Source of the DNA: Tatumella sp. JGM91
Lineage (GTDB): Bacteria > Pseudomonadota > Gammaproteobacteria > Enterobacterales > Enterobacteriaceae
Length of the DNA: 64,000 nt
Direction: 5' to 3'
NCBI RefSeq assembly: GCF_018257575.1
Contig: NZ_JAERJP010000004.1
Coordinates: 1-64,000, forward strand
The notes beneath the pieces were generated by a model. It saw nothing but the letters and a program-made list of their open reading frames with translations, was not told the origin of the DNA and searched no databases. Below are positions 11,195 through 21,726 of the stretch, one piece after another. Each line of letters starts with the position of its first letter. Position 1 is the stretch's first letter. The translations under genes were made by a program, and so were the position numbers.

Positions 11195-12286
11195 TTACAG
11201 CATAATAGTCATCAGGTAGCCGATAAACAGCGCCAGATGCGCGGCACCATTGAGTACGTTAGTGCGTCCGGTAGAAAATGACACCTGGCACAGTAACAGC
11301 ACACTGCACATAATCACCATTTGTGGCGCTTCGAGGCCGAAAATCAGCGGCTGGCCGGTAATGACTGCGATCAGGCTGACCACCGGTACTGTTAACGAAA
11401 TTGTCGCCAGTACGGAGCCGAAAAACAGATTCATAGCCCGCTGTACCTGGTTAGCCAGCACTGCTTTGATAGCCCCTAATCCTTCCGGAGACAGGATCAG
11501 CAGGGCAATCAGGAAACCGGTAAACTGTGGCGGCGCATTCAGGTCGCCCAGCAATTGTTCCAGTACCGGTGCATTCATTTTAGTCACACTGATCACCGCC
11601 AGCAGATGGATAATCAGCCATAAGGCATGCCAGCCGCTGCTATGAGCAGAAGGTTTACCATGGTGAGGGTCACCGTCATCACTTTCGTCTTCATGTTCAT
11701 AAATAAACAGACTCTGGTGGGTTTTGGTCTGGATAAGCAGGAATACCCCGTACATAGCTGCGGACACGGCAGCGATTAACAGTGCCTGACCAGTGGTAAA
11801 GTTACCGCCCGGCAGGGCATTAGGAAAAACCAGAACCAGAATGGCTAACGGGAAGATAGCAATCAGATACTGTTTTACTCCTGCCAGATTGACATATTGT
11901 GTGGCGAATTTGCGGCCGCCGAGCAGCAGCGCAAAACCCACCAGCCCGGCAGTCACGATCATAATAATTGAGTACAGGGTATCGCGCATCAGCCCGGCAC
12001 TGGCATTTCCGGTCGCCATCAGTGCCGAAATCAGACTGACCTCCAGGATTACCACCGACAGAGTCAGAATCAATGAACCAAAGGGTTCCCCCAGCCGGTG
12101 GGCCAGTACATCAGCGTGACGAACAACGCTGAAAGCGCTGCAGAGGATCGCGACCAGGGTTAATATATTGATGGCGATGACCAGCGGCAGGGACGTCTGA
12201 TGGCTGAAGAACCATAAAACGCCCAGGGCAATTATTGGGAAAATTAATGAGTATTCCGTATGGCGGGTTTTTTCATGCGCTGGCAT
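11195..12286 (-). CDS. chaA: Sodium-potassium/proton antiporter ChaA
   Basis: 363 residues, 366 in E. coli. About eleven membrane segments are visible, and the paired acidic-motif helices of the Ca2+:cation antiporter (CaCA) superfamily can be read: GEPFGSLILTLSVVILEVSL in the first half and LSPEGLGAIKAVLANQVQRA in the second. An acidic/histidine linker (HEDESDDGDPHHGK) lies between the halves in the cytoplasm. In E. coli ChaA exports Na+, K+ and Ca2+ at alkaline pH. The chaB gene that lies between chaA and chaC in E. coli is not found here. Confidence 0.95.
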   Translation of the reverse strand: MPAHEKTRHTEYSLIFPIIALGVLWFFSHQTSLPLVIAINILTLVAILCSAFSVVRHADVLAHRLGEPFGSLILTLSVVILEVSLISALMATGNASAGLMRDTLYSIIMIVTAGLVGFALLLGGRKFATQYVNLAGVKQYLIAIFPLAILVLVFPNALPGGNFTTGQALLIAAVSAAMYGVFLLIQTKTHQSLFIYEHEDESDDGDPHHGKPSAHSSGWHALWLIIHLLAVISVTKMNAPVLEQLLGDLNAPPQFTGFLIALLILSPEGLGAIKAVLANQVQRAMNLFFGSVLATISLTVPVVSLIAVITGQPLIFGLEAPQMVIMCSVLLLCQVSFSTGRTNVLNGAAHLALFIGYLMTIML

Positions 12287-12676
12287 TCTCTCTCCTCACG
12301 CGTTATAAATTGGACTCTCTGTAACTCTGTGCAGCCTTGTTACCGGGTAAATTTCCGGGAGATACTGTATCATTAAAAGATATTACTGACACATTTATTT
12401 ACTCCGTAGTGATATTTTAATTACCTTTCTGTTTTCTCTGCTATCTTCATTTAACTTAATGATTTAAATGGATTTAAAATATTTTTGATTCATGATTTTT
12501 TTAGGTTATCTTGCAAAAAGTCGTGGTTATTACATCACTAACAACACTGAGTCTGTTATTTGTGTTTCCGGGGTAATATTATCGATTTTTTATATTTATC
12601 TCTTTGTTTCATATGTATTATTTTTTATTTTTCAGCCAGTAGTCTGCGCCGGGGGGAGTTGCCGGGAAAGAGCTAT
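12287..12676. other. AT-rich intergenic region, chaA upstream
   Basis: Between the divergent chaA and chaC genes. Bases 12360-12640 are clearly richer in A and T than the neighbours. A 68-codon open frame at 12492-12698 is hydrophobic but has no ribosome site and I do not call it a gene. No chaB-like coding sequence was seen on either strand. Confidence 0.55.
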
Positions 12677-12698
12677 TTATGTGATGCTCTTCACATAA
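12677..12698. promoter_or_regulatory. CRP-type operator upstream of chaC
   Basis: A perfect 22-base palindrome, ttatgtga-tgctct-tcacataa, containing TGTGA-N6-TCACA, the CRP consensus. Its centre is about 71 bases before the chaC start codon, compatible with activation of that gene. Binding is inferred from sequence alone. Confidence 0.7.
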
Positions 12699-12758
12699 TG
12701 GCCGGTTTATTGTAATGATAGCAGTATTGAGTATTCCCCGGTGATTAAGGAGGACGAT

Positions 12759-13418
12759 GTGCTGACCCGGGATTTTTTGATCAATGCGGATTGCCGGTCC
12801 TCATTCGGACATATTGATGATCAGTTATTGCTGACTCCGCAACAGCGTAAAGCCTCGCTGGCGGAATTTCTTAACCGGTTGCCGGAAGGTTTACCCGTAT
12901 GGATATTTGGTTACGGATCTTTAATGTGGAATCCGGTGCTGGATTATAATGACGTACGGCCTGCGGTCCTTGAGGGCTGGCATCGTGCGTTTTGTATCCG
13001 GCTGATAGCCGGCCGGGGAACAGAATGTCAGCCGGGCAGGATGCTGGCTTTACAGTCGGGCGGCAGAACCCGCGGACGGGTGTTTCGCCTGAGTGACGAT
13101 AACCGGGCTGAAGAGCTGGAATTACTCTGGAAACGGGAAATGCTGACCGGCTGCTATTGTCCGCGCTGGGAAGCGGTTACCCTTGATGACGGGCAACAGA
13201 TTATCGCGCTGGTATTCACTATCAATCCCCTGCATCCCTTGTTTGAGTCTGATAACAGTCCTTCAGTGATTGCCCCGTTAATTGCTGCAGCTAAAGGGCC
13301 TCTCGGAACAAATGCACAATATCTGTATCAACTGGTCAGCAGTCTGTCGGAACTCGGAGAACAGGATGACACTCTGTTATCCCTGGCCCGCGACGTCAGA
13401 CAATTACAACAACAGTAA
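12759..13418 (+). CDS. chaC: Glutathione-specific gamma-glutamylcyclotransferase
   Basis: 219 residues. The GTG at 12759 is preferred over the upstream in-frame GTG at 12741 because AAGGAGGA lies 5-6 bases before it and the product then starts LTRDFLINADC, as in E. coli ChaC. The enzyme breaks glutathione into 5-oxoproline and cysteinylglycine. The substrate loop WIFGYGSLMWNP lies near residue 55, and AGRGTECQPGRMLAL and LLWKREMLTGCY, with the catalytic glutamate, follow. It sits behind an apparent CRP site. It is slightly shorter at the C-terminus than the E. coli protein (231 residues). Confidence 0.95.
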   Translation: MLTRDFLINADCRSSFGHIDDQLLLTPQQRKASLAEFLNRLPEGLPVWIFGYGSLMWNPVLDYNDVRPAVLEGWHRAFCIRLIAGRGTECQPGRMLALQSGGRTRGRVFRLSDDNRAEELELLWKREMLTGCYCPRWEAVTLDDGQQIIALVFTINPLHPLFESDNSPSVIAPLIAAAKGPLGTNAQYLYQLVSSLSELGEQDDTLLSLARDVRQLQQQ

Positions 13419-13584
13419 CCGGTGAGCGGTGACGGTGGCTTTATGCTGATACTCAGTGGTTCCACAGTGCCGGGTTAAGGCGGGGTCTGCATTCAGTGCC
13501 GGCTATGGTATACTGGGGCATCTGCTTTTCTGACATCAGGTCAGCCACCGTTTCTCTGTTCTCTTTGACGCTGTTGAATTTATT

Positions 13585-15015
13585 ATGCCTTTAAACAGAT
13601 CATGCCGGTTTTGCTATTCATTTTTACTGTTATGTTCTGCCGCCGCGGGGATACCTCAGGCCGGGGCAGACAGTAACCTTACCGGTTCACCAACTACGGC
13701 TGGCAGCAGGGAGCCTGAAGGAGAAGAGAACCGTTCGTTACCGGACCTTGGTAGTAGCGCCAGCCAGAGTGATTTCTCGAAGCAACTGGCGGAAATTGCC
13801 CAATCAATCGCACAGGAAAATTCCAGCAATACGGATACCAGCCTCGGACACAGTGCAGGTCTGTGGGCTTTTGACCACTTGCGTGACCAGTTATCGGAAA
13901 AACTCAATCAGGCGGGGCAGAGTTTGCTGTCGCCTTACGGGCGAACCAATATTAATCTGGATGTGGACCTGAACGGTAACTTTGATGGTACTTCTGCCAG
14001 GCTGCTGAGTCCGCTGGAGGATAATGATCGTTATCTGGTATACAGCCAGCTGGGGATAAGTCAGAGTTCGCCCGGGACTACCGGCAGTGTCGGAGTGGGG
14101 CAGCGCTGGGGGGCCGGACACTGGCTATTTGGCTATAACTCTTTTCTTGATCATCTGTTCAATCAGCGTCTTGACAGAGCATCGTTTGGTACCGAGGCCC
14201 GCGGCGATTTTCTGAGTTTCTCGGCCAATTATTATCTGCCGGTTTCCGGCTGGCGTGAGACTGACAGTACACGTATGGCCCGTATGGCCCACGGCTATGA
14301 TATTACCAGCCAGGGCTATCTGCCGTTTTACCGCCAGCTTGGTGTCTCCGTCAGCTGGCAGCAATATCTCGGGGATAATATTGATGCTTTTAACAGCGGG
14401 AATTATTACCATAATCCGGCAGCACTGTCTCTGGGATTCACTTATACGCCGGTCCCGCTGGTCACTTTCTCTGCCAGTCATAAGACCGGAACCGGAGGCG
14501 AAAGTCAGGATTTATTCGGGTTAAAATTTAATTACCGTTTCGGTGAGTCACTGGCAAAACAGCTGTCTCCCGATGAAGTCGCGGCGGTGCACTCTCTGCG
14601 GGGCAGCCGCTATGATGCCGTTACCCGCAATAACAGTCCGGTATTATCCTACCGCGACATCCCGGCACTGAGTGTATTTCTTGCCACGCCGCCGTGGCAG
14701 CTGACCGGCGGAGAAACCCTGATGCTGAAATTACAGGTCAGCCCGGCGGGTAATATCCGCAGTATTCACTGGCAGGGCGATACCCGTGCACTTAGTCTGA
14801 CTTCGCCGGCCAGTAATACCGACTTGCAGGGATGGAGTGTGATTATTCCGCGCTGGGATAATGATCCGCAGGCAACCAACGAATATCATCTGGCGGTAAC
14901 TATTGAAAATGCCCGCCATCAGACCACGTCAAACTGGATCACCCTGAAAGTGGAGCAGCCACTTTCTCTGCCAGAGGCTCCCGTCCAGCCACAATATGAT
15001 CTGATGGCCCCCTGA
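13585..15015 (+). CDS. ychO: Inverse autotransporter-type outer-membrane protein YchO
   Basis: 476 residues. A signal peptide (about residues 1-28, ending QAGADS) is followed by a low-complexity linker and then the intimin/invasin beta-barrel domain, about residues 110-320, with YGRTNINLDVDLNGNFDG and GFTYTPVPLVTFSASHKTG as strands. The last 130 residues form one Ig-like domain (LMLKLQVSPAGNIRSIHWQG). E. coli YchO is 464 residues with the same plan and lies next to chaC-ychN, so position supports the name; ychN is missing here. YchO is described as an invasin homologue without an established ligand. It lacks the long passenger repeats of intimin. Confidence 0.88.
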   Translation: MPLNRSCRFCYSFLLLCSAAAGIPQAGADSNLTGSPTTAGSREPEGEENRSLPDLGSSASQSDFSKQLAEIAQSIAQENSSNTDTSLGHSAGLWAFDHLRDQLSEKLNQAGQSLLSPYGRTNINLDVDLNGNFDGTSARLLSPLEDNDRYLVYSQLGISQSSPGTTGSVGVGQRWGAGHWLFGYNSFLDHLFNQRLDRASFGTEARGDFLSFSANYYLPVSGWRETDSTRMARMAHGYDITSQGYLPFYRQLGVSVSWQQYLGDNIDAFNSGNYYHNPAALSLGFTYTPVPLVTFSASHKTGTGGESQDLFGLKFNYRFGESLAKQLSPDEVAAVHSLRGSRYDAVTRNNSPVLSYRDIPALSVFLATPPWQLTGGETLMLKLQVSPAGNIRSIHWQGDTRALSLTSPASNTDLQGWSVIIPRWDNDPQATNEYHLAVTIENARHQTTSNWITLKVEQPLSLPEAPVQPQYDLMAP

Positions 15016-15325
15016 GTTTTCCCCGCCACGGTGCACCCTGTTGCCGGATTTTCTTTTACGCCCCATAAAGGGGCATTCTATGATCATAAGGGCGGATAAT
15101 TGCACCTGTATGGGGCGTTTTTATGACGGATAAAGGCGGCTGCCTGTTCATGATCACAAAACTGAAACTTTTCTTTAGTTTTGCATAAATCTTCTGTTTT
15201 AGTTCAGAGAGATACTGAACTGTCTGGTGATTATTCACTATTTATTCATTTATTGTGAATGCGGCTAGCTCATAAGTCATTGATTTATTTTGTCATGTGT
15301 AATTTTATGCACTTTTTCCTTTTTA
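15016..15325. other. ychO-astC intergenic region, upstream half
   Basis: It holds the ychO hairpin (listed separately) and then an AT-rich stretch with TATTCA/TGAATA-like words (15225-15260) that could be ArgR half-sites. A partial NtrC-like element, tgcacctgtatggggcg, is at 15101-15117. In E. coli the ast promoter is bound by NtrC and ArgR, so sites are expected here, but none is a clean match. No coding sequence was seen. Confidence 0.4.
15058..15122 (+). terminator. Probable terminator of ychO
   Basis: A 10-base stem, acgccccata / tatggggcgt, encloses a loop of about 40 bases that itself contains tgatca. It is followed by TTTTT. It is placed 40 bases after the ychO stop codon. The large loop makes it unusual for a simple terminator. 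Confidence 0.5.
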
Positions 15326-15343
15326 CTGGCACGTTAACTGCAA
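15326..15343 (+). promoter_or_regulatory. Sigma-54 promoter of the ast operon
   Basis: The sequence ctggcacgttaactgcaa matches the -24/-12 element TGGCACG-N4-TTGCA, with GG (15328-15329) and GC (15340-15341) separated by exactly ten bases, the spacing sigma-54 demands. It lies about 94 bases before astC. The E. coli ast operon is also transcribed by sigma-54 with NtrC under nitrogen limitation. Transcription would start near 15352. Confidence 0.88.
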
Positions 15344-15436
15344 TTTACAGTCTCTGCCAGTCAGGCTGTGCATCGATAGTTTAAAAAATAATATTCACAT
15401 CACATCACAACACAACAAAATAGATCAGAGGTTGTT

Positions 15437-16654
15437 ATGCCACAGGCCATCACCCGTCAGAATTTTGACCAATGGATGCTTCCGGTTTATGCGCCGGCAG
15501 ACTTTATTCCAGTCAGGGCTAAAGGTTCGCGTTTATGGGACCAGCAGGATAAAGAATATATCGATTTTGCCGGAGGAATTGCGGTCAATGCCCTCGGCCA
15601 TTGTCATCCGCAATTGCAACAGGTATTGATCGAACAGTCTGCCAGACTCTGGCACACAGGAAATGGGTATACCAATGAACCGATCCTCGGTGTGGCGAAA
15701 CAACTGACAGAAGCAACCTTTGCAGACCGGGTTTTTTTCTGTAATTCCGGTGCTGAAGCCAATGAAGCTGCACTGAAACTGGCCCGTAAATATGCGCATG
15801 ATCAGGCTAACCCGCAAAAACGCGGTATTGTTGCCTTTAAAAATGCATTTCATGGCAGAACATTATTTACGGTAACTGCAGGGGGACAGCCGGCCTATTC
15901 GGCAGATTTTGCCCCCTTACCGCCTGATATCAGTCATGCCCGGTTCAACGATATTGAATCTGCCCGTGCTGCCATTAACTCCCATACCTGTGCAGTGATA
16001 GTAGAACCTGTACAGGGAGAAGGCGGAGTTATTCCTGCCAGTGCCGGTTTTTTGCAGGCACTGCGTGAATTATGCGATCAGCATGGAGCTTTGCTGATTT
16101 TCGATGAAGTACAAACCGGTGTTGGCCGGACCGGCGCATTATACGCTTACATGAAGTACGGGGTGGAACCGGATGTAATGACTACCGCTAAAGCGCTGGG
16201 CGGTGGTTTTCCGATAGGTGCGATGCTGGCAAAAGAGCATTGTGCCAGAGTGATGACTGTCGGCACCCACGGCACAACTTACGGGGGGAACCCTCTGGCC
16301 GGGGCGATTGCCGGGAAAGTATTGTCACTGATTAATACTCCCGAAACCCTGGCAGGAGTGAGCGAGCGTGAACAATACTTCCGTCGCGGACTGGCCGATA
16401 TTATGCAGCGGTTACCGGTCTTCAGCGAAGTCCGTGGTGAAGGACTGTTGATTGGTTGTCAGTTAACTGAACGTTTACAGGGAAAAGCGAAGGCGATAAG
16501 CCTGGCAGCGGCACGGCAGGGAGTGATGGTATTAATTGCCGGGGCCAGTGTTATACGTTTTGCACCGGCATTAAATATTCCGTTTGCTGATATTGATGAA
16601 GGGCTGAACCGTCTGGCACAGGCGCTGCACGCCGTTGTACAGGAGGCCGGATAA
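15437..16654 (+). CDS. astC: Succinylornithine transaminase
   Basis: 405 residues, a class-III PLP aminotransferase. It transfers the amino group of succinylornithine to 2-oxoglutarate in the third step of the arginine succinyltransferase pathway. The PLP lysine is in [35 protein letters not shown] binds the cofactor phosphate; [15 protein letters not shown] carries the aspartate that pairs with the PLP nitrogen. The placement first in astCADBE behind a sigma-54 promoter separates it from the near-identical ArgD. Its stop overlaps the astA start (TAATG). Confidence 0.96.
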   Translation: MPQAITRQNFDQWMLPVYAPADFIPVRAKGSRLWDQQDKEYIDFAGGIAVNALGHCHPQLQQVLIEQSARLWHTGNGYTNEPILGVAKQLTEATFADRVFFCNSGAEANEAALKLARKYAHDQANPQKRGIVAFKNAFHGRTLFTVTAGGQPAYSADFAPLPPDISHARFNDIESARAAINSHTCAVIVEPVQGEGGVIPASAGFLQALRELCDQHGALLIFDEVQTGVGRTGALYAYMKYGVEPDVMTTAKALGGGFPIGAMLAKEHCARVMTVGTHGTTYGGNPLAGAIAGKVLSLINTPETLAGVSEREQYFRRGLADIMQRLPVFSEVRGEGLLIGCQLTERLQGKAKAISLAAARQGVMVLIAGASVIRFAPALNIPFADIDEGLNRLAQALHAVVQEAG

Positions 16655-17697
16655 TGTCGGTAATCCGTCCTGTATGCCATAACGATTTAGCCGGACTGAT
16701 GGCCCTGGCGGCTAAAACTGGCGGGGGGTTAACTTCCCTTCCTGAAGATGAACAGACCCTTTCCGAACGTATTGATCGTTCGATAAAAACCTGGCGCGGA
16801 GAATGTCCGAAATCACAGCAGGGTTATGTGTTTGTGCTTGAATTACCCGACAGCGGGCAGATTGCCGGAATCTGTGCCATTGAAGTCGCGGTCGGGCTGG
16901 AAGAGCCCTGGTATAACTTTCGCGTGGGTTCTCAGGTACATGCTTCACGGCAACTGGATGTCTATAACCATCTGGCGACATTATCACTAAGCAATGACCA
17001 TACGGGTGTCAGTGAGCTTTGTACTCTGTTCCTTGATCCTGACTGTCGCGGTAATAAAAATGGTCAGCTATTGTCTAAATCACGGCTGCTGTTTCTGGCC
17101 AGTTTTCGCCAGCATTTTTCGAGCCATGTGGTTGCAGAAATGCGTGGTGTCAGCGACCGGCAACAGGAGTCACCGTTCTGGAACAGTGTCGGAAAACACT
17201 TTTTTTCGATGGACTTTGGCAGAGCTGATTTTCTCAGCGGTACCGGACATAAGGCGTTTATCGCTGAACTGATGCCTAAGCATCCTTTGTATGTCCATTA
17301 TCTGACCGGGGAGGCTCAGGACGTTATCGGCCAGGTACACCCTGATACGGCGCCGGCCAGAGCTTTACTTGAGTCTGAGGGCTTCCGTTACCGAAATTAT
17401 ATCGATATTTTCGATGGCGGGCCGACTCTGGAGTGTGAACTGGCGCAGATCCGCGCTGTCCGTCACAGCCGTCTGGTCAGTGCTGAAATCGGGTCGCCGC
17501 CGGAGAATGCTCCGTTATGCCTGGTGGCCAGTCAGAATTATCATGATTTCAGAACCCTGCTGACACCTGCCGATCCGCGCACCGGTCATGTGTATTTAAC
17601 CGCCGACCGTGCCGCACACCTGCAGGCAGATGCCGGTGATATGTTACGTATTGTTACACTCAGCCCAAAGGACAGTTCAGATGACGTTATTAATTAA
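16654..17697 (+). CDS. astA: Arginine N-succinyltransferase
   Basis: 347 residues, 344 in E. coli. It transfers succinyl from succinyl-CoA to the alpha-amino group of arginine, the first step of the pathway. [19 protein letters not shown] begins the GNAT-like fold; [20 protein letters not shown] is the acyl-CoA binding region, and [13 protein letters not shown] and [20 protein letters not shown] are family signatures. It overlaps astC by one base and astD by 17 bases, indicating tight translational coupling. Confidence 0.96.
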   Translation: MSVIRPVCHNDLAGLMALAAKTGGGLTSLPEDEQTLSERIDRSIKTWRGECPKSQQGYVFVLELPDSGQIAGICAIEVAVGLEEPWYNFRVGSQVHASRQLDVYNHLATLSLSNDHTGVSELCTLFLDPDCRGNKNGQLLSKSRLLFLASFRQHFSSHVVAEMRGVSDRQQESPFWNSVGKHFFSMDFGRADFLSGTGHKAFIAELMPKHPLYVHYLTGEAQDVIGQVHPDTAPARALLESEGFRYRNYIDIFDGGPTLECELAQIRAVRHSRLVSAEIGSPPENAPLCLVASQNYHDFRTLLTPADPRTGHVYLTADRAAHLQADAGDMLRIVTLSPKDSSDDVIN

Positions 17698-19135
17698 TGG
17701 CCAGTGGCTGCAGGGCAAAGGACCTGAGCTGATCAAAAATGATCCGGTGAGCGGTCAGCGGATTTGGCAGAATAATACGGCGCAACAGGACGATGTTGCA
17801 GCCGCCTGTCAGGCAGCCGCATCTGCATTCCCGGCCTGGTCACGGCGCAGTTTTACTGACCGGCTGGCACTGGTCACCGCATTTGGCCAACTGTTAGCCG
17901 AAAACAAACCGCAACTGGCGGAGCTGATTAGCCGTGAAACAGGCAAGCCACGCTGGGAAGCGCTGACCGAAGTCAGATCAATGATTAATAAAATTGCCAT
18001 ATCTGAACAGTCCTGGCATCAGCGCACCGGTGAGTCACAGCAGGCAGACAGCAGCCTTCGCCACCGTCCCCATGGGGTGATGGCGGTATTCGGTCCCTAT
18101 AATTTCCCCGGGCATCTGCCTAACGGACATATAGTTCCGGCGTTGCTGGCGGGGAATTGCGTGGTGTTTAAACCCAGTGAACTGACGCCGGCAACCGCGC
18201 AACTGACCACGGAACTCTGGCATAAAGCAGGTTTACCGGCGGGGGTGATTAATCTGGTGCAGGGCGGGCGGGAAACGGGACAGGCCTTACTGACAGATCC
18301 TGCTGTCAATGGTGTACTGTTCACCGGCAGTGCTGCGACCGGCTACCATATCCATCGTCAGTTTGCCGGCCGGCCGGAGATTATGCTGGCCCTGGAAATG
18401 GGCGGAAATAATGCACTGATTGTCGATGAACCACAGGAAATTGATGCAGCCGTCAACCTCACTCTCCAGTCGGCTTTTATCAGCGCCGGCCAGCGTTGTA
18501 CTTGTGCGCGGCGTTTGCTGGTGAAACGCGGTGACGCCGGTGATCGTTTCCTGACTCGCCTGGCCGAAGTGGCGGCCAGGATTGAACCCGCGCCATGGGA
18601 TAGCACCCCGGCTCCCTTTATGGGCAGCGTAATTTCGCCACAGGCTGCAGGGCATATCTGGCAGCACTGGCAGCAGCTTACCGCCGCAGGAGCCGATGTA
18701 TTGCTGGAAATGCGCTGGCCGGACCGGGCCTCAGGATTGATCAGCCCGGGGATTATTGATATCACCGCTTTGCCGGAGCAACCGGATGAGGAAGTCTTCG
18801 GGCCGTTACTGAATGTGATTCGTTATGATGACTTTGACCAGGCAATAGCTATCGCTAACCGTACCCGCTATGGCCTTTCCTGTGGACTGATTTCTGAACA
18901 ACGCGAGAAATTTGAACAACTGCTGACCGATGCCCGCGCCGGGATTGTTAACTGGAATAAACCCCTGACCGGAGCCGCCAGTAACGCACCGTTTGGCGGC
19001 ATAGGTGCTTCCGGTAACCACCGGCCCGGGGCCTGGTATGCGGCGGACTATTGTGCCTGGCCGATGGCCTCAATGGAGAGTGCGCAACTCCGTCTGCCGG
19101 AGCAATTATCGCCCGGCCTCGATTTTTCACATTAA
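17681..19135 (+). CDS. astD: Succinylglutamate-semialdehyde dehydrogenase
   Basis: 484 residues from the ATG at 17681, which lies inside the end of astA; from there the product begins [14 protein letters not shown], matching E. coli AstD. It oxidises N-succinylglutamate semialdehyde to N-succinylglutamate with NAD+, the fourth step. Aldehyde-dehydrogenase landmarks are [20 protein letters not shown], the catalytic glutamate in LALEMGGNN, the nucleophilic cysteine in [11 protein letters not shown], and EEVFGPLL. It is a little shorter than the E. coli protein at the C-terminus. Confidence 0.96.
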   Translation: MTLLINGQWLQGKGPELIKNDPVSGQRIWQNNTAQQDDVAAACQAAASAFPAWSRRSFTDRLALVTAFGQLLAENKPQLAELISRETGKPRWEALTEVRSMINKIAISEQSWHQRTGESQQADSSLRHRPHGVMAVFGPYNFPGHLPNGHIVPALLAGNCVVFKPSELTPATAQLTTELWHKAGLPAGVINLVQGGRETGQALLTDPAVNGVLFTGSAATGYHIHRQFAGRPEIMLALEMGGNNALIVDEPQEIDAAVNLTLQSAFISAGQRCTCARRLLVKRGDAGDRFLTRLAEVAARIEPAPWDSTPAPFMGSVISPQAAGHIWQHWQQLTAAGADVLLEMRWPDRASGLISPGIIDITALPEQPDEEVFGPLLNVIRYDDFDQAIAIANRTRYGLSCGLISEQREKFEQLLTDARAGIVNWNKPLTGAASNAPFGGIGASGNHRPGAWYAADYCAWPMASMESAQLRLPEQLSPGLDFSH

Positions 19136-19150
19136 TAAGCAGGTGCTCCT

Positions 19151-20485
19151 ATGGAAATTCAGAAGGCAGAAGCCAATTTTGACGGTCTGACAGGCCTGAC
19201 TCACCACTATGCCGGGCTCTCTTTTGGTAACGAAGCCTCGGCGCGTAACCGGTTTCAGCCATCAAATCCGTTAAACGCGGTAAAACAGGGGCTGGCGAAA
19301 ATGAAAGCACTGGCCGATCAGGGCTTTATTCAGGGAGTGATCCCGCCCTTATCGCGGCCTAATCTTGCACTGTTGCGTCAGCTGGGGTTTACGGGCAATG
19401 ATCCGCAGGTATTACAGAAAGCCCTGCAACAGGCTCCTGAGCTATTATCGGCCGCCTGTTCGGCGTCGTCGATGTGGGTGGCCAATGCAGCCACCGTTTC
19501 CCCCTCGGCGGATACCGCAGATCAACGGGTACACTTTACGGTTGCCAACCTCAATAATAAACTGCACCGCATGACAGAAGCGCCGGCCACCACCCGCCTG
19601 TTACGGGCAATCTTCCCTGACGATACATATTTCAAAGTACATCACGCTTTACCCCAGACCGCCTGTTTCGGGGATGAGGGTGCAGCCAATCATAACCGGC
19701 TATGTAATAAAGATGGTTCCTCACCGCTGGAGTTATTTGTTTATGGCCGTGATGAAAAACATCCGGACAGGGGACCGGTTCGTTACCCGGCGCGCCAGAC
19801 CCTGCAGGCCAGTGAAGCCGTTGCCCGACTGCATCAGCTTGATCCGCGTCACACATTGTATGCGCAACAAAATCCTGCGGTGATCGACCAGGGGGTTTTC
19901 CATAACGATGTGATTGCGGTAAGCCATCGTGAAGTTCTGTTCTGTCATGAACAGGCATTTGTCGGACAGGCCGGTTTACTGGCAAAAATTCGTGAGCGGC
20001 TGGCGGACTTTACTCCGATAATTGTGCCGGAACAGCGGGTTTCGGTCAGAGATGCAGTCAATACCTACTTGTTTAACAGCCAGTTGCTTAGCTTTAACGA
20101 TGGCAGCATGTCGCTGGTGTTACCTGCGGAAGCGGAAGCTCATCCCGGGGTGTGGCAATATCTTCAGCAGGTTGTGGCAGAAGATAACCCGATAACGGAT
20201 TTGCAGATTTTCGATTTACGTGAAAGTATGCGCAACGGTGGCGGGCCTGCCTGTTTACGATTACGTGTGGCATTAACGGCCCGGCAACGTCAGGCGGTTA
20301 ACCCGGCGGTACTGATGAACGATCAGCTGTTTGCGCAACTTAATGGCTGGGCAGAGAAGTATTACCGTGACAGACTGACGATCGATGACCTTGCTGACCC
20401 GCAATTACTGACCGAAAATAATCAGGCACTGGATGATTTAACGAAACTGTTAAAGCTTGGCAGTGTCTATGAATTCCAGTGTTAA
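19151..20485 (+). CDS. astB: N-succinylarginine dihydrolase
   Basis: 444 residues, 447 in E. coli. It hydrolyses succinylarginine to succinylornithine, CO2 and two ammonia, the step that releases nitrogen. It belongs to the amidinotransferase fold. The N-terminus has [18 protein letters not shown], and the catalytic cysteine lies in [15 protein letters not shown] near residue 360; the histidine in [17 protein letters not shown] is a partner. It is the fourth gene of the operon, 15 bases after astD. Confidence 0.96.
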   Translation: MEIQKAEANFDGLTGLTHHYAGLSFGNEASARNRFQPSNPLNAVKQGLAKMKALADQGFIQGVIPPLSRPNLALLRQLGFTGNDPQVLQKALQQAPELLSAACSASSMWVANAATVSPSADTADQRVHFTVANLNNKLHRMTEAPATTRLLRAIFPDDTYFKVHHALPQTACFGDEGAANHNRLCNKDGSSPLELFVYGRDEKHPDRGPVRYPARQTLQASEAVARLHQLDPRHTLYAQQNPAVIDQGVFHNDVIAVSHREVLFCHEQAFVGQAGLLAKIRERLADFTPIIVPEQRVSVRDAVNTYLFNSQLLSFNDGSMSLVLPAEAEAHPGVWQYLQQVVAEDNPITDLQIFDLRESMRNGGGPACLRLRVALTARQRQAVNPAVLMNDQLFAQLNGWAEKYYRDRLTIDDLADPQLLTENNQALDDLTKLLKLGSVYEFQC

Positions 20486-20509
20486 GTTGATCTGAATGGA
20501 AAGAGCCGA

Positions 20510-21496
20510 ATGATAACTGATTATCTGCAGCACCTGCTCTCCGGGCAATCGGGCGGAGAGGCTGAAGGAGAAAATGCATTTCTGCGCTGGCGGGAAAGGG
20601 GCGAGGGAATTATTGAACTGACGCCGGCGGGTGATGCTGCGGACGATATGCTGGTGGTTTCAGCGGGGATTCACGGTAATGAAACGGCCCCTGCAGAGAT
20701 CCTTAACCAGATCCTTGGTGGATTACTGGCAGGGGAACGGCCACTTGCCAGCCGGTTACTGGTTATTTTTGGTAACCCTGCTGCCCTGAGGGCGGGGACA
20801 CGTTTTACCGCCTATGACCTGAACCGGTTGTTCTCCAGCGGCTGGAAGACCATTGCTCCCTGCTATGAGTCACGGCGTGCCAGCCAGTTAGAGCTGGTAT
20901 TACAGCAGTTTTTTGCCAGCGGCACGGCAGGGGCACGCTGCTGGCATCTGGATTTACATACGGCGATCCGCGGTTCGCTTTACCAGAAATTCGGGGTGTT
21001 ACCGGTTAATTCTGAGCCCTGGCAGGAGGATTTTATTGACTGGCTGAACTGTGCAGGGGCTGAAGCACTGGTGTTTCATCGCTCGCCGGGCGGAACCTTT
21101 AGCCATTTCAGCTGCAATTCACTGTCGGCTCAGAGTTGTACCCTGGAGCTCGGTAAAGCTTTACCCTTCGGTAAAAATCAGTTATCAGATTTTGAACAAA
21201 CCCGTGACGCCCTGATGGCGTTAATTTGCGGGGACTGTCCGCTGCCTGCCCGGCCGGTAAAACCGGCCGTTCGCTTCCGTGTGGCACAGCAGATAACCCG
21301 GTTAAGTGATGAGTTTTGCTTGCATATGTCTGATTCAACACTTAATTTCACGCAATTTCCTGCCGGAACCTTACTGGCCGAAGATGGTGAACAGCAATAT
21401 CTGGTCGGCAATGCCGGCGGCGAAAGGGTGCTGTTTCCGAACCCACGGGTGGCTGCCGGACTGCGGGCAGGTCTGATGCTGGTGGAAGAGAACTAA
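20510..21496 (+). CDS. astE: Succinylglutamate desuccinylase
   Basis: 328 residues, a zinc carboxypeptidase-like amidohydrolase of the AstE/AspA family. It releases succinate from N-succinylglutamate to give glutamate, the last step of the pathway. Zinc ligands are in SAGIHGNETAPAEI (His and Glu) and HLDLHTAIRGS (His); ELGKALPFGKN carries the catalytic glutamate region. RFTAYDLNRLF binds substrate. It is the last gene of the operon; a weak stem-loop without a T-run follows at 21511-21534. Confidence 0.94.
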   Translation: MITDYLQHLLSGQSGGEAEGENAFLRWRERGEGIIELTPAGDAADDMLVVSAGIHGNETAPAEILNQILGGLLAGERPLASRLLVIFGNPAALRAGTRFTAYDLNRLFSSGWKTIAPCYESRRASQLELVLQQFFASGTAGARCWHLDLHTAIRGSLYQKFGVLPVNSEPWQEDFIDWLNCAGAEALVFHRSPGGTFSHFSCNSLSAQSCTLELGKALPFGKNQLSDFEQTRDALMALICGDCPLPARPVKPAVRFRVAQQITRLSDEFCLHMSDSTLNFTQFPAGTLLAEDGEQQYLVGNAGGERVLFPNPRVAAGLRAGLMLVEEN

Positions 21497-21726
21497 CCTG
21501 CCTCTGACTGCAGGCCGGTATTTTCTCCGGCCTGTTGCCGTCCGATCAGCGGTTTCTTAGCAATCTCTGATGACTTCATCCATTTTTTCTCCATGATCGT
21601 TGTCTTTTTAGCTTTTTTGTTTTCAGTGATTTACCCAGTTACTGAATAATTGACGTTGTTAGCGCTAGACTTTATCTCAGCGGCGACCTGTTGGTCAGAT
21701 ATATAAAAACTGTTAAGGATAAAACT

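Noticed and set aside
12492..12698. 68-codon hydrophobic plus-strand frame between chaA and chaC
   Set aside because: No ribosome site, very AT-rich and low-complexity, and it runs into the CRP-type palindrome; most likely chance.
21600..21660. CpxR-like GTAAC/GTAAA words before spy
   Set aside because: Spacing of three bases is shorter than the five expected for CpxR boxes.
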